Of a DNA stretch of 64,000 bases, positions 8,692 to 17,365 are shown one piece after another. This DNA is from Paenibacillus sp. UNC451MF (GTDB lineage: Bacteria; Bacillota; Bacilli; Paenibacillales; NBRC-103111), in contig NZ_JMLS01000014.1 of assembly GCF_000686845.1 (NCBI RefSeq), forward strand, positions 148,718-212,717. Direction: 5' to 3'. Position 1 is the first letter of the stretch, and the number at the start of each line of letters is the position of its first letter. The notes below the pieces were generated by a model, which had not been told where the DNA came from, searched no databases, and saw only the letters and a program-made list of their open reading frames with translations. Both the position numbers and the translations under genes were made by a program.

Positions 8692-11058
8692 CTAAGGCTT
8701 CGAGGCTATTATTTTAATCTCACGTTGCCCTCGGAAGACTGTCATATGCAGCGCTTCTCCGCGCCCAACGGTTTCATAGACGGCCAACAAATCCTCCACG
8801 CAATCTATCTCTTTTCCATTCAGCTCCAATATGACATCAGCCGCCTGCATTCCAGCCTCCAATTGCCAGCTGCCCCAATACATCGATTCAAGCAAGACAC
8901 CGGTCTCCTCATGAAGACCTGCAGCGGACACTTCGCCTAGTCCGACTACGTTTTTTACCAGGCACTTGCCCCATTTCACCCGTTTAGGATCTCTTCCCGA
9001 CTCCTCCGTTTTCTCGGCATAGGCAGGAAGCTTGGGAGAGCGGGCTTTTTGCTGCAAATCCGGACTTTGAACCCCAAAGTGCTTCATGTCAAAATTAACA
9101 AAACCAACCTTTAGCGCATCTGAATGCACTTGTACCCGATAATCTCCCTCCATCGGATCGATAAACCGTGCATCCCCTTGGATGGAATGCCGGTCTCTGC
9201 TGCTCTGCTGTTGAAGCACAAGCGCAGGCCCCGCTTCTTCATGCCCTTGTATATGAAGGAAATTACCATCGCATTCCGCGCCCCAAGGCTGAGGGACTCG
9301 AATCGGGGCATATTCCGCAAAAACAATATTGTGCCGGAATATATCCTGGCTCCCCCTATACCAAACATGCGGATGAAAGGAATTGTTGACCATAATGTTG
9401 TTCTCGCAAATGCGGTAGAAGCCTTCTCTTAATTTAATTCCTCCGGATAAGCATAGGTTGTTGTAAATGTGGTAGTGACTCGATCCGTCATCCAGGTCGA
9501 TATCCCAGCCGTTATCGCAGCGCCATCTGTTATTACGAATCACAATAGGCTTCACCACATCAAGCATGGGGAGCTGACTTCTCTCACCGCTCTGGCCGGT
9601 TTCATCCGCTTCATTTAACGTATTCAAATCGATATCCGTCAGGCCCCAATAGCGGTCTCGTCCCCAGGAATTGAAAGCCCCATGGTCCCCTGTCTCCAGC
9701 ACCGTGTCGAACACATCACAATGCTCGATGAGATGGCCGCCCCAGGTTCCTTCGGAAATGTTGATTCCGGCGCGAGGCGCATCATAAATCGTACAATGGC
9801 GGACCGTAATATCCATTGCCATCGATATTTGCACAGGAGCCGATTGCTTCTCTACGGTACCGCAGCGAGTAATAAGACAATCCTCAACCAAACAGTCTGC
9901 AGGGTATGCATTCGTAAGCGGACCTAGTGTAAGGTCCAGGTTGTTCTGGCTCTGGCGCTGCTCATACTCGAACAGCGGACTTCGAACTGCTTCCGCAGAG
10001 CCTACAAAGGTGACCCCGCTAGCTCCAATTTCATGCAAGTAGCAGCCCGTAACCTTCAAGCACCGGTTATAGCCATCTACAAAAATCGCGTTGCCGCCAA
10101 GTCCTAAAAAGTTGCAATTCTCGAATAAGCACTGCTCGCTGCCTCTGACAGCTACAGCACCGCCTCGATAAATCGTCCAATCGCTCCTTAGGAGCGGTTC
10201 CCGGTTATCCATAAACGTTCGGGAAGCGTGGCGAAACGTGAAGCCCCGCATATGAACATGCCGCACAGGTGTACGCTCACTGCCTGCCAGCTCGACCAAG
10301 CAAGGCAACAGGACCGCTTCAACGCAAGCATTAGCCATATCCGTATCCAAGTCAGGATAGACGTACAGCAGACTTTGCTGTGCATCCCAGTACCATTCCC
10401 GTGGAGCATCAAGCTCCTCAAATATATGCTCCACATAACGGTATGTGTCATGCATGCCTTTTTGCCGATTATTTTGCCAGCCGCCCTCGTAAATAAGCTG
10501 CCCCTGCTCGTCCTTACCTGCCATACGGTAATGGTGATCCCCCCACAAATGCTTGTGCATGACGTGAAGGTATCCCCCTTCGGGATTTGCCCAACGGCTT
10601 ACCCTTTCGGGACTAATACAATCCGCGGCAAAGCCGTTAAAAATACGAACGTCCGGAGTAGCATTCGGGTAGCGTGCCATATCCCACCTTTCCCCGTTTA
10701 CGAATAATTGATCCGTCGCCATTCCTTGCGGGACCCTAGCTTTCAAAATGCTTCCTTCATGAACCTCCCAATCCAGCTCCAACCGGATTCCACCGCTTAG
10801 GATCACTTCGCTTCCTATCGCTTCATACACGACAGGCGCCTCGGCCGTACCCGAATCTTCAGACGTAAATACCAACGGGTCCGCCAAATAATACGTTCCC
10901 TTCTGTACATATACTTTTACCGCAGCTCCTCCAAGGGAAGCTGATCTTGCAGCCCGCTGCGCCCTTGCCAAGGTGGCGTATGGGGCTTCCTTCGCGCCGG
11001 TCGCATGGTCATTACCTAATTCTGCTGCTACGTAAATTTCAACAACATCCGGTTTCAT
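8692..11058 (-). CDS. Right-handed beta-helix protein with C-terminal PDZ domain
   Basis: A 788-residue protein. The N-terminus (IYVAAELGNDHATGAKEAPYATLARAQRAAR, about residues 8-38) is the opening of many parallel beta-helix carbohydrate-active proteins. The middle (about 240-560) has repeated short strands such as VRHCTIYDAPRAGINIS and HNIVFAEYAPIRVP, as in pectate-lyase-like or GH141/GH120-type folds. The last ~90 residues (GVLLESMYWGSWQLEAGMQAADVILELNGKEI) look like a PDZ domain, an unusual attachment for a beta-helix enzyme. There is no signal peptide. AGAGGAGG precedes the start. Probably a glycan-active enzyme under the adjacent divergent AraC regulator; the reaction is unknown. Confidence 0.75.
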   Translation of the reverse strand: MKPDVVEIYVAAELGNDHATGAKEAPYATLARAQRAARSASLGGAAVKVYVQKGTYYLADPLVFTSEDSGTAEAPVVYEAIGSEVILSGGIRLELDWEVHEGSILKARVPQGMATDQLFVNGERWDMARYPNATPDVRIFNGFAADCISPERVSRWANPEGGYLHVMHKHLWGDHHYRMAGKDEQGQLIYEGGWQNNRQKGMHDTYRYVEHIFEELDAPREWYWDAQQSLLYVYPDLDTDMANACVEAVLLPCLVELAGSERTPVRHVHMRGFTFRHASRTFMDNREPLLRSDWTIYRGGAVAVRGSEQCLFENCNFLGLGGNAIFVDGYNRCLKVTGCYLHEIGASGVTFVGSAEAVRSPLFEYEQRQSQNNLDLTLGPLTNAYPADCLVEDCLITRCGTVEKQSAPVQISMAMDITVRHCTIYDAPRAGINISEGTWGGHLIEHCDVFDTVLETGDHGAFNSWGRDRYWGLTDIDLNTLNEADETGQSGERSQLPMLDVVKPIVIRNNRWRCDNGWDIDLDDGSSHYHIYNNLCLSGGIKLREGFYRICENNIMVNNSFHPHVWYRGSQDIFRHNIVFAEYAPIRVPQPWGAECDGNFLHIQGHEEAGPALVLQQQSSRDRHSIQGDARFIDPMEGDYRVQVHSDALKVGFVNFDMKHFGVQSPDLQQKARSPKLPAYAEKTEESGRDPKRVKWGKCLVKNVVGLGEVSAAGLHEETGVLLESMYWGSWQLEAGMQAADVILELNGKEIDCVEDLLAVYETVGRGEALHMTVFRGQREIKIIASKP

Positions 11059-11259
11059 TCGCCTATTCCTCCTCTTTCCGCTTGGCCTTCATCCCTACAT
11101 TCTAAGTCACGATGTACCCGAGTAGGAATACACAATGCACCGCCAAGTATGCACAATACTCCGATGGCCGCCTGTAGGCTCTAACCACCATGCTTCAGCC
11201 TGTGCTATACTTTGGACATCTAATGCAGAATCTTCTCTATGTAAAAAGCGAGGATGATC

Positions 11260-12120
11260 ATGAACTCTAAGGAACGTGACTGGTTAAGCTCCTATTTGCA
11301 AAAGCTTCAACTAGAGATACTTACAGTAGGCTATAATCGGGTCAAGCCTCAGTGGAAAAATTGGAACGTAGCTCCACCATTTTGCTGCCTCTATTTCATT
11401 GAGGAAGGTGAAGGATGGTTCAAAATCAAGGGCCGAGAAACCCATGCTCGATCTGGCGACATCGTGCTGCTGCCGGCAGGCGTTATTCATTCTTACTCAA
11501 CCTCTGCGGATAAGCCTTATGTTAAGTATTGGTGCCACTTTCAGGCAAAGGTGGGCGAGATGCATCTGTTTCATCTGCTTAACATGCCAAACCGCTTTCC
11601 TATGATTGAGCCCGAACGCTTCAGAGACCGATTCCGGGATTTATTGAACGCCTATCGAAGCGTCCATCCATTAGCCCCTCTTCAAGCCAAATCGGCTTTG
11701 ACGGATATCGTGACCATGCTATTCCATGTGTGCTTGCCCGATCAAGTGCAGCCCGCATCGAACCCTTCTTTGGACAAACATAATGAAATTATCCGTTATA
11801 TTGAAGATCATCTATCGGATGAGCTGACTGTCGAGCAGCTGGCGAAGATCGTCAATTACAGCCCGAACTATTTCATCCAATTTTTCAAAACGATGCAGGG
11901 TTTATCTCCGATTCAATACATTAATAACAGCCGTATCGAAAAAGCGAAGCGTCTTCTCTTAACCACCGATATGAGCCAAGCTCAGATTGCGTCCGAGCTC
12001 GGGATGGAGCCGCATTATTTTTCCCGGATGTTCAAGCGTCACGAGCAATTCTCGCCCCAGCATTACCGCAATATGATGAAGGAGAGAGAAATGAGATGCA
12101 TCTCCCCCGAGGTCTTTTGA
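11260..12120 (+). CDS. AraC-family transcriptional regulator
   Basis: A 286-residue regulator. An N-terminal cupin-like sensing domain (FCCLYFIEEGEGWFKI through GDIVLLPAGVIHSY) is followed by a C-terminal pair of helix-turn-helix motifs (ELTVEQLAKIVNYSPNYFIQFF and MSQAQIASELGMEPHYFSRMFK). It is divergent from the beta-helix gene across about 200 bp and most likely controls it. The start at 11260 fits a GAGG six bases upstream better than the ATG at 11254, which directly abuts it. The cupin type suggests a sugar effector. Confidence 0.85.
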   Translation: MNSKERDWLSSYLQKLQLEILTVGYNRVKPQWKNWNVAPPFCCLYFIEEGEGWFKIKGRETHARSGDIVLLPAGVIHSYSTSADKPYVKYWCHFQAKVGEMHLFHLLNMPNRFPMIEPERFRDRFRDLLNAYRSVHPLAPLQAKSALTDIVTMLFHVCLPDQVQPASNPSLDKHNEIIRYIEDHLSDELTVEQLAKIVNYSPNYFIQFFKTMQGLSPIQYINNSRIEKAKRLLLTTDMSQAQIASELGMEPHYFSRMFKRHEQFSPQHYRNMMKEREMRCISPEVF

Positions 12121-12121
12121 C

Positions 12122-12172
12122 GATGAAAAGCCACCCTTTCAGAAGATTTTCTTCTCAAAGGATGGCTTTTCG
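12122..12172. terminator. Bidirectional terminator between the AraC gene and the GTPase locus
   Basis: AAAAGCCA and TGGCTTTT form the outer stem, with CCCTTT/AAAGGA and AGAAGA/TCTTCT continuing it inward. The stem lies between converging genes and ends in T-rich sequence on both strands. Confidence 0.7.
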
Positions 12173-12180
12173 CTGTCATC

Positions 12181-15099
12181 TTATTTTTTTATTATTGTGG
12201 CTGTGGTGGTCGCAGCCGTCGGAGTGTATTTGATTATTTTTTTAATCGTATCGCTCATCTTGCCGAATTTATTTCCTGCCTTGATCTCTACTGTATTATC
12301 TCCCGGAGACAGGTTCATCGACCAGGACACAGTGCTTTGTCCAACCGCTTGCCCGTTGATGTAAATGGTTGGGCTTGTATCATTCGCATCCTTGGCACTA
12401 GCCGAAATAGTAACCGCAGCGGTCTTAGACGTCTCTGGAATCGGATTGTAGGTTATTGTAGGAGACGGCATGGCATACATGACCTTTTTCTGAATGACCT
12501 CGGACGACGTCCCTCCACGATTGACAGCCGTAAATTCAAATAAGTTCTCACCGTCATGCAATGCAACCGTTGTATCTATCGCTCCGTTAGCCACGTACTG
12601 CCCGTTCAAGTACATTTTTACCGTTTCCGTTTTATCTCCCTTTACACTTGCTTTTATCGTCAGATTCATGGTGGTCGACGTCTCAGGCAGCGCATCAACG
12701 ACAATTTCAGGAGGAGGGCCGAAGCTCGCGAACCAATTTAACAGCGGAGTCCATAATAAAAACAAAAGAATAGCAAGAACAGGCACTGCAATAAGACTGG
12801 ATCGGACCAGCTTCCGCTTATTTCGAACGAAAAAACGAACCCACTTCCCCGACTGTTTCAGCTTAATCGCTTGAAATAATGCTATAAACGACGGATTCGC
12901 AGCATTGAGCAGCTTCTCCCGAACCGATTTGTTCCTGAAAGCCCGAGCATCATGAATGTCGAAATAACGGATGACCGCCGCCTTGTAGCTGGGTTGAATG
13001 ACGCCTTTTTCATCTAGAAATTTACGATCGCCAGCCGATTTAAGAAGAAAGTCATACATCGTATCCGTATCGCTCATATTTGCTGCAATATATTCAAGCA
13101 TTCCATCATAATCGTACCCCGCCGTAAAATGGAAGCTTTGCTCCGCATCAGGAACGTAAAAAGCAAAAACAATAGGACTGAAGCGGCTGGAATCGATTCG
13201 ATCTGCAAGCAGCCGTTTTAACGCTTCCTGCACCCGTTCCAAATCGGCAGATCCCAGCTCCTGCAGCGCTTCAAACGCTTCCGCCTCTTCTTCTGGCTTC
13301 AGCATAAGCAATCTGTACAAGAGGCCAAGCACGATGACCGTTTGCTTCTTACTCTTTTCCATATGCTGAAACAAATCGCTGTCTATCGGATCCACCATAA
13401 AGCCAAGTCGGGTTACATCGTCATAAGACAGGCTGCTTACATTCAGCTCTGCAAGAAGCTCTAGCTGTAGTTCCAGCTTGATAATGTCACTGAAGGATTC
13501 ATTTTGCTTCTTTTTGCTGCGTTGGGGCAGCTGTTCAAAGTAACGGTACAGAACGGCTGCGGTATCGATCCGCTTGGGTCCGGTCTTTTGCAGCAGCTGC
13601 TTGCTTTTTTGAAGCACTTCATTGACGAAGAAACGGGCTTGTACCAGCTCGTCGGCCTGAGCCAACCAAAAATCAATCTCAGCCAGCAAAGTGTCCACCG
13701 TTCCGACTTGATTCATACGATAGGACATGTACTGCTCCGCAGTATTTGAAGATTGCTTCTGCAATTCCCGCATAACTAAACCCAACACCTTGGAGGAATG
13801 GGTGAGCATCGGTTCAAACAACCTTGCGGCTCCGCTTATTCCCTCTTCGGAACGGGAAGACGCACGATTCACAAAAATAACGAAGCATTGAACCAGCAGC
13901 GCCTGCTCTCCTTCTTCAGCAAATACGTAGTAATCCAGTAGACTTTGAATATAGCCTGCAGTTGGCAAGCTTCCGCCATCTGTTGCGTCCTTGCGCAGTA
14001 AACGGATAAAAAGCTCTCTTAGCCGCGGCTTGTTCCGAACATTTTCCTTATTAAGGAAGCTCAATATCGAGTTCATGCTGCCCGAACGATTCTGTTCGTA
14101 TAACGTCTCGTCTCCCTGCTCGATCTCGTATAACATGAGCAGCTGAGAGTAGGTCGACACAGATAAAGGGATGTTAAGTTCTGAATCCTGCAGTGCTTCC
14201 TCGCTAAAATCGAACAACCCTTGAAGGGGCTCCGATTCATGTCGAAAATGCCATACGAAATCCAGCAGCGGCTGCTCGTTTTCAGGTATGTCCGTATTGA
14301 TAAATTTTTGATTGGGGAAATCAAATAAATAATCCTTTTCGATACGGCGGTCTGGCAGACGCATGCTTCCTTTTTCTACAAAAACAACATGAATGTTCTG
14401 CTTGCTCTCCGGTTCGCTATTAAAGGTCATGAAGCCCAGCTGACGCCGGAATGCGTATGGAATGCATCGATAGATGATTTCGAGCAGCCGTTTGGCTTTT
14501 TCCGAGCTTTCCGATACACCTGTATCCAGTGCGATATACACTTTCTTTTTGTTTGAAGTCGATGACATGATCGCGTAGAGCAGCTGCTGGAACCGTTTGG
14601 AATCGATCCTGAGCTCATTTAAGAGGCGTTCCTGCTCATTCTCGTCGTAGTGCCAGTCATAAGCAATCTCATTCACCTCGGGGATACTTTTCCCATATTG
14701 GATATCGTAGCTGCTTTGAAAGTCACGGATGCGAAACAGACGATTCGGCTCGCGCAGGAAAGTCTCCTTCAGCTCTTTTGGAACAATATACTGATGCGTA
14801 AACGAAGCGCTCCTCTGTCCGGTAAAGTCTGTCCCGATATAAATACTGCGGCCTATGACCATATCTCCATTATCCGTTTGAAAAACGAGAAACGATTCCG
14901 GATACGCGCTGCTGTCCGACTCATCCCTTGAGAGTAGCTCTTGCGGCGCTTTATAAACGCAATAAGGATGCAGGATCGCCTTAATAAAGGTGTTATCCAA
15001 TGACGGTGACTTGGCAATCGTATCAAACCCTTCGCTAGTGCGAAAGATCCCCTCCCGGTCTCGGGTAAAATACTGCTGCTGTATTTTTCTTTGAACCAT
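12181..15099 (-). CDS. Membrane protein with GTPase-associated-protein-1-like cytoplasmic part and two outer Ig-like domains
   Basis: A 972-residue protein. The N-terminal ~300 residues (QQYFTRDREGIFRTSEGFDTIAKS ... TGQRSASFTHQYIVP, where the first part spans residues 8-31) resemble GTPase-associated protein 1 N-terminal domains, which occur beside TRAFAC-type GTPases; this is recalled by eye, not searched. A long helical middle follows. A basic stretch and one membrane segment at about residues 770-790 lead to two bacterial Ig-like domains (about 795-870 and 880-960, each with a YLNGQ or YINGQ strand) outside the cell. Its start shares one base with the stop of the GTPase gene (TGATG), so the two are translationally coupled and the proteins probably interact. 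GAGAGG precedes the ATG; a GTG directly before it (15102) is an alternative start. Confidence 0.65.
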   Translation of the reverse strand: MVQRKIQQQYFTRDREGIFRTSEGFDTIAKSPSLDNTFIKAILHPYCVYKAPQELLSRDESDSSAYPESFLVFQTDNGDMVIGRSIYIGTDFTGQRSASFTHQYIVPKELKETFLREPNRLFRIRDFQSSYDIQYGKSIPEVNEIAYDWHYDENEQERLLNELRIDSKRFQQLLYAIMSSTSNKKKVYIALDTGVSESSEKAKRLLEIIYRCIPYAFRRQLGFMTFNSEPESKQNIHVVFVEKGSMRLPDRRIEKDYLFDFPNQKFINTDIPENEQPLLDFVWHFRHESEPLQGLFDFSEEALQDSELNIPLSVSTYSQLLMLYEIEQGDETLYEQNRSGSMNSILSFLNKENVRNKPRLRELFIRLLRKDATDGGSLPTAGYIQSLLDYYVFAEEGEQALLVQCFVIFVNRASSRSEEGISGAARLFEPMLTHSSKVLGLVMRELQKQSSNTAEQYMSYRMNQVGTVDTLLAEIDFWLAQADELVQARFFVNEVLQKSKQLLQKTGPKRIDTAAVLYRYFEQLPQRSKKKQNESFSDIIKLELQLELLAELNVSSLSYDDVTRLGFMVDPIDSDLFQHMEKSKKQTVIVLGLLYRLLMLKPEEEAEAFEALQELGSADLERVQEALKRLLADRIDSSRFSPIVFAFYVPDAEQSFHFTAGYDYDGMLEYIAANMSDTDTMYDFLLKSAGDRKFLDEKGVIQPSYKAAVIRYFDIHDARAFRNKSVREKLLNAANPSFIALFQAIKLKQSGKWVRFFVRNKRKLVRSSLIAVPVLAILLFLLWTPLLNWFASFGPPPEIVVDALPETSTTMNLTIKASVKGDKTETVKMYLNGQYVANGAIDTTVALHDGENLFEFTAVNRGGTSSEVIQKKVMYAMPSPTITYNPIPETSKTAAVTISASAKDANDTSPTIYINGQAVGQSTVSWSMNLSPGDNTVEIKAGNKFGKMSDTIKKIIKYTPTAATTTATIIKK

Positions 15100-16364
15100 C
15101 ACTGAGCCTCTCTTCTAGCCACATAATCCAGCTTGTGAAGCAGCCAAATGAACGGCTCATCGACTCTCGTCGGATTAATAACGCCCGTCAGCTGTTTGTT
15201 GACCGGATTGGCGCCCAGGGCGGAAACCGCGAAATAAGCAGTGTTTGTAAAATAAACATCAATGGCATCCTTAAAGGGTCTGTCTACCTTCTCGATAAAT
15301 CGGCTGATTTCGCCGTTAATGTTCTCGAATTCGCTCTGGTTCAAAAAGCCTTTATGGATCACATTGCGGAATACGTTACTGTTCGGCTGGATATATTCGC
15401 TGTCTTCCTCTTTCAAATATTGAAGCATATCGCTCTTCGTCAGCACGATCGCAGTCGGTATATCGGTCTTGCTGTTTTGCTGGTGAGCGATAAAATTTTC
15501 GAACAGGCTGATTACCACTTCACGTGGCTCATCATAACGGTTGGCAAACTCGCCTTCCTCCGTACCCAGGTTAATATGAATCCGATCGCGGATGCTGCGG
15601 ATTTGCAGCGGATCGACAAGGAACAAAATCCCTGAGGAATTTTTGATATGGGACGCATAGATATCCAAATATTCGCGTTCTACCATGCCCTCACCAGCCA
15701 CATCGAAAAAGACGAGCGTCAATGGCGCCTGCTCAGGGTCCTTAAACACAAATTGAAAAATAAACGGCTCCTGCTGCTCGTTCGGATTCGTCGATTGCAG
15801 CATGCTGCCCCGCTCAAAAATCGGCTCGTGATAGTTTTGACGGAACTTGCGGCTAATTTCCGCGCTCAACGGCATGCAGGCCGCATTGAAATTGGACGCG
15901 GTCGTGTTTTGCAGCGTGTGGATAAGCGACGTCATGTAGACGGACTTTCCGACCTGGGAGGCACCGACGATGGAAATAATATTACTCGGCACTTTACCAG
16001 CTGAAATCGGCAGCTCATTATGACAGTTCGGACAAAGACGTCGCTTAGTTGTCTCCCCGTATCGATCCGTAATGGCTACAAGCACGTTCTGCGAGTAAGT
16101 TTTGTTCTCTTCAGGAATGGTGTGCGGCTCAATGACCGCCTCCATATCCACTTCGGACAGATGGAACTTGCGCCGCCAATCGTTCAGCTTGCGGTCCTCC
16201 TGAAGCATGAAATCGTCATCGTTGTCTCTTATATGAGTAGCCCGGAACTGCACTTCCTCCGGGTCGAATTTGCTGAAGCAGTATGGGCATACGATACTAT
16301 AATAGGGCGGCCTTTCTTTGATAGGCGCTTTTTTCCCAAACCAATTTTTCAAATTTCCTAGCAT
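15099..16364 (-). CDS. Zinc-ribbon TRAFAC-type GTPase
   Basis: A 421-residue GTPase. Two CxxC pairs (CPYC at 26-29, CPNC at 111-114) form a split zinc ribbon. They precede a G domain with P-loop GASQVGKS (134-141), switch/G3 motif DVAG (221-224) and G4 motif TKSD (309-312); SALG near residue 380 may be G5. The layout matches the double-GTPase-like (DO-GTPase) families found in predicted bacterial conflict or signalling systems, although only one G domain is present. AGGAGGG sits eight bases before the ATG. Encoded directly before the GAP1-like membrane protein with a one-base overlap, it is likely the nucleotide switch of the locus, recruited to the membrane by that partner. Confidence 0.78.
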   Translation of the reverse strand: MLGNLKNWFGKKAPIKERPPYYSIVCPYCFSKFDPEEVQFRATHIRDNDDDFMLQEDRKLNDWRRKFHLSEVDMEAVIEPHTIPEENKTYSQNVLVAITDRYGETTKRRLCPNCHNELPISAGKVPSNIISIVGASQVGKSVYMTSLIHTLQNTTASNFNAACMPLSAEISRKFRQNYHEPIFERGSMLQSTNPNEQQEPFIFQFVFKDPEQAPLTLVFFDVAGEGMVEREYLDIYASHIKNSSGILFLVDPLQIRSIRDRIHINLGTEEGEFANRYDEPREVVISLFENFIAHQQNSKTDIPTAIVLTKSDMLQYLKEEDSEYIQPNSNVFRNVIHKGFLNQSEFENINGEISRFIEKVDRPFKDAIDVYFTNTAYFAVSALGANPVNKQLTGVINPTRVDEPFIWLLHKLDYVARREAQ

Positions 16365-16379
16365 GTTATCCCTCCTAAG

Positions 16380-16435
16380 AGTTTTCGAAGAAAACTAACA
16401 TCGTAAGCATTAACTTTGAGTTTTCGAAGAAAACT
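16380..16435. repeat. Two copies of a short hairpin repeat in the GTPase leader
   Basis: AGTTTTCGAAGAAAACT occurs at 16380-16396 and again at 16419-16435. Each is a 7-bp inverted repeat with a 3-base loop, followed by a CGTAAGCA-like tail. A near copy (AGTTTTCGGAGAAAACT, 17316-17332) plus a truncated one (from 17292) lies upstream of the next gene in the operon. In both places the repeat directly precedes the ribosome site. Confidence 0.75.
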
Positions 16436-16447
16436 GGCTTCGTAAGC

Positions 16448-16606
16448 AAGGTGAATCCTTGTACGCTGCGCGGGTGGATCATTCTTCCGACCGCTGTTGT
16501 CCCCGGATTTTTTTGATTTTAATCGACCCTGTCGTTAAAATCCGGGGACAAAGGCGAACGCTTCGCTCTCCAGAACGATCTCACCCGCTCCGCTTCGGAT
16601 TCACTT
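16448..16606. repeat. Imperfect palindromic (MITE-like) element inside the operon
   Basis: The central arms TTGTCCCCGGATTTT (16497-16511) and AAAATCCGGGGACAA (16537-16551) are a perfect 15-bp inverted repeat. The flanks also pair imperfectly: AAGGTGAATCC with GGATTCACTT, and GCGGGTGGATCATTCT with AGAACGATCTCACCCGC. The whole ~160-bp piece can fold into one long hairpin. It codes for nothing visible and sits between two co-directional genes, as small non-autonomous mobile elements do. Confidence 0.6.
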
Positions 16607-16637
16607 GGTTGAAAGTCCTCGTATGATAACTAAATAG

Positions 16638-17273
16638 TTACTCATAGATAAGAGCATATTGCTCGCTATATCGCTTGCTATCCGTGAAAAATACTTTGAT
16701 ATAATCGTTCTTTCCTATTTCGACCTGCGGCAGTTCACTGCGACCCACAGGGAAGTCGTCCATGAACGGATACGCGATGCCATCGTCTTTATGAGTCGGA
16801 TTCGCGCCCTCTTTTTTCACATAGCATAGCGCGTCCTGAGGCACCGCAATTTCGCAGAACAGCTCGATCCGTGCGCTTTTATACTTGCTAAACAGCTTGC
16901 TTCCGTATTTGACCGAGCAGCGGATTTTAGCCCTTCCCCCGTTCATTCGAACCAAATTGCTGTCATCCATTTGCTTGAGCAGCAGCAATTTGCCTTCGCT
17001 CCTGCGGCAAGGAAAGATCCGGTATCCCCGCAAACCTATGTAATCGACCCGCTCTCGATAGCCAGACTTCGCCTTGTACTCCTCACGTGTGAATAGCTTC
17101 AGCTGCTTCGACGTCAATAGCTCTGCAGCTTGCTCAGCGCCGTCAGGGAAGCTGTAAATATATACGTACTCTACATCTTTAGGCCACTGCCAGGTTAACA
17201 GACACTCTCCGTCCAGCAATTGACAGGCGGCCTTTGTAATTCGGTAAGGATCGCTGGGTTCTTCCCATTGCAA
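16638..17273 (-). CDS. Beta-rich protein of the GTPase/tubulin locus, function unknown
   Basis: A 211-residue protein without membrane segments. The opening DGECLLTWQWPKDVEYVYIYSF (residues starting near 21) resembles a fibronectin-III-like or other beta-sandwich strand pair; more beta-rich sequence follows. I do not recognise the family. The start is taken as TTG at 17273, with TTAGGAGG nine bases upstream. The ATG at 17282 directly abuts that site, and the longer frame from 17351 would translate the hairpin repeat. It lies between the membrane vWA gene (92 bp before) and the GTPase gene (273 bp after). It may be an adaptor in the same complex. Confidence 0.6.
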   Translation of the reverse strand: MQWEEPSDPYRITKAACQLLDGECLLTWQWPKDVEYVYIYSFPDGAEQAAELLTSKQLKLFTREEYKAKSGYRERVDYIGLRGYRIFPCRRSEGKLLLLKQMDDSNLVRMNGGRAKIRCSVKYGSKLFSKYKSARIELFCEIAVPQDALCYVKKEGANPTHKDDGIAYPFMDDFPVGRSELPQVEIGKNDYIKVFFTDSKRYSEQYALIYE

Positions 17274-17365
17274 ATGTATCATCCTCCTAAGAGTTTTCGG
17301 AGAGCTTCCACTTTGAGTTTTCGGAGAAAACTGCCTTCGTAGAGCATTCACTATTTATCCGATAA

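Noticed and set aside
16380..17332. Short repeats as a CRISPR array
   Set aside because: The copies are hairpins of 17 bases with irregular spacing, without unique spacers of constant length, and no cas genes are present.
17274..17351. Longer N-terminus for the beta-rich gene beginning at 17351
   Set aside because: It would translate the hairpin repeat and ignore the AGGAGG nine bases before the TTG at 17273.
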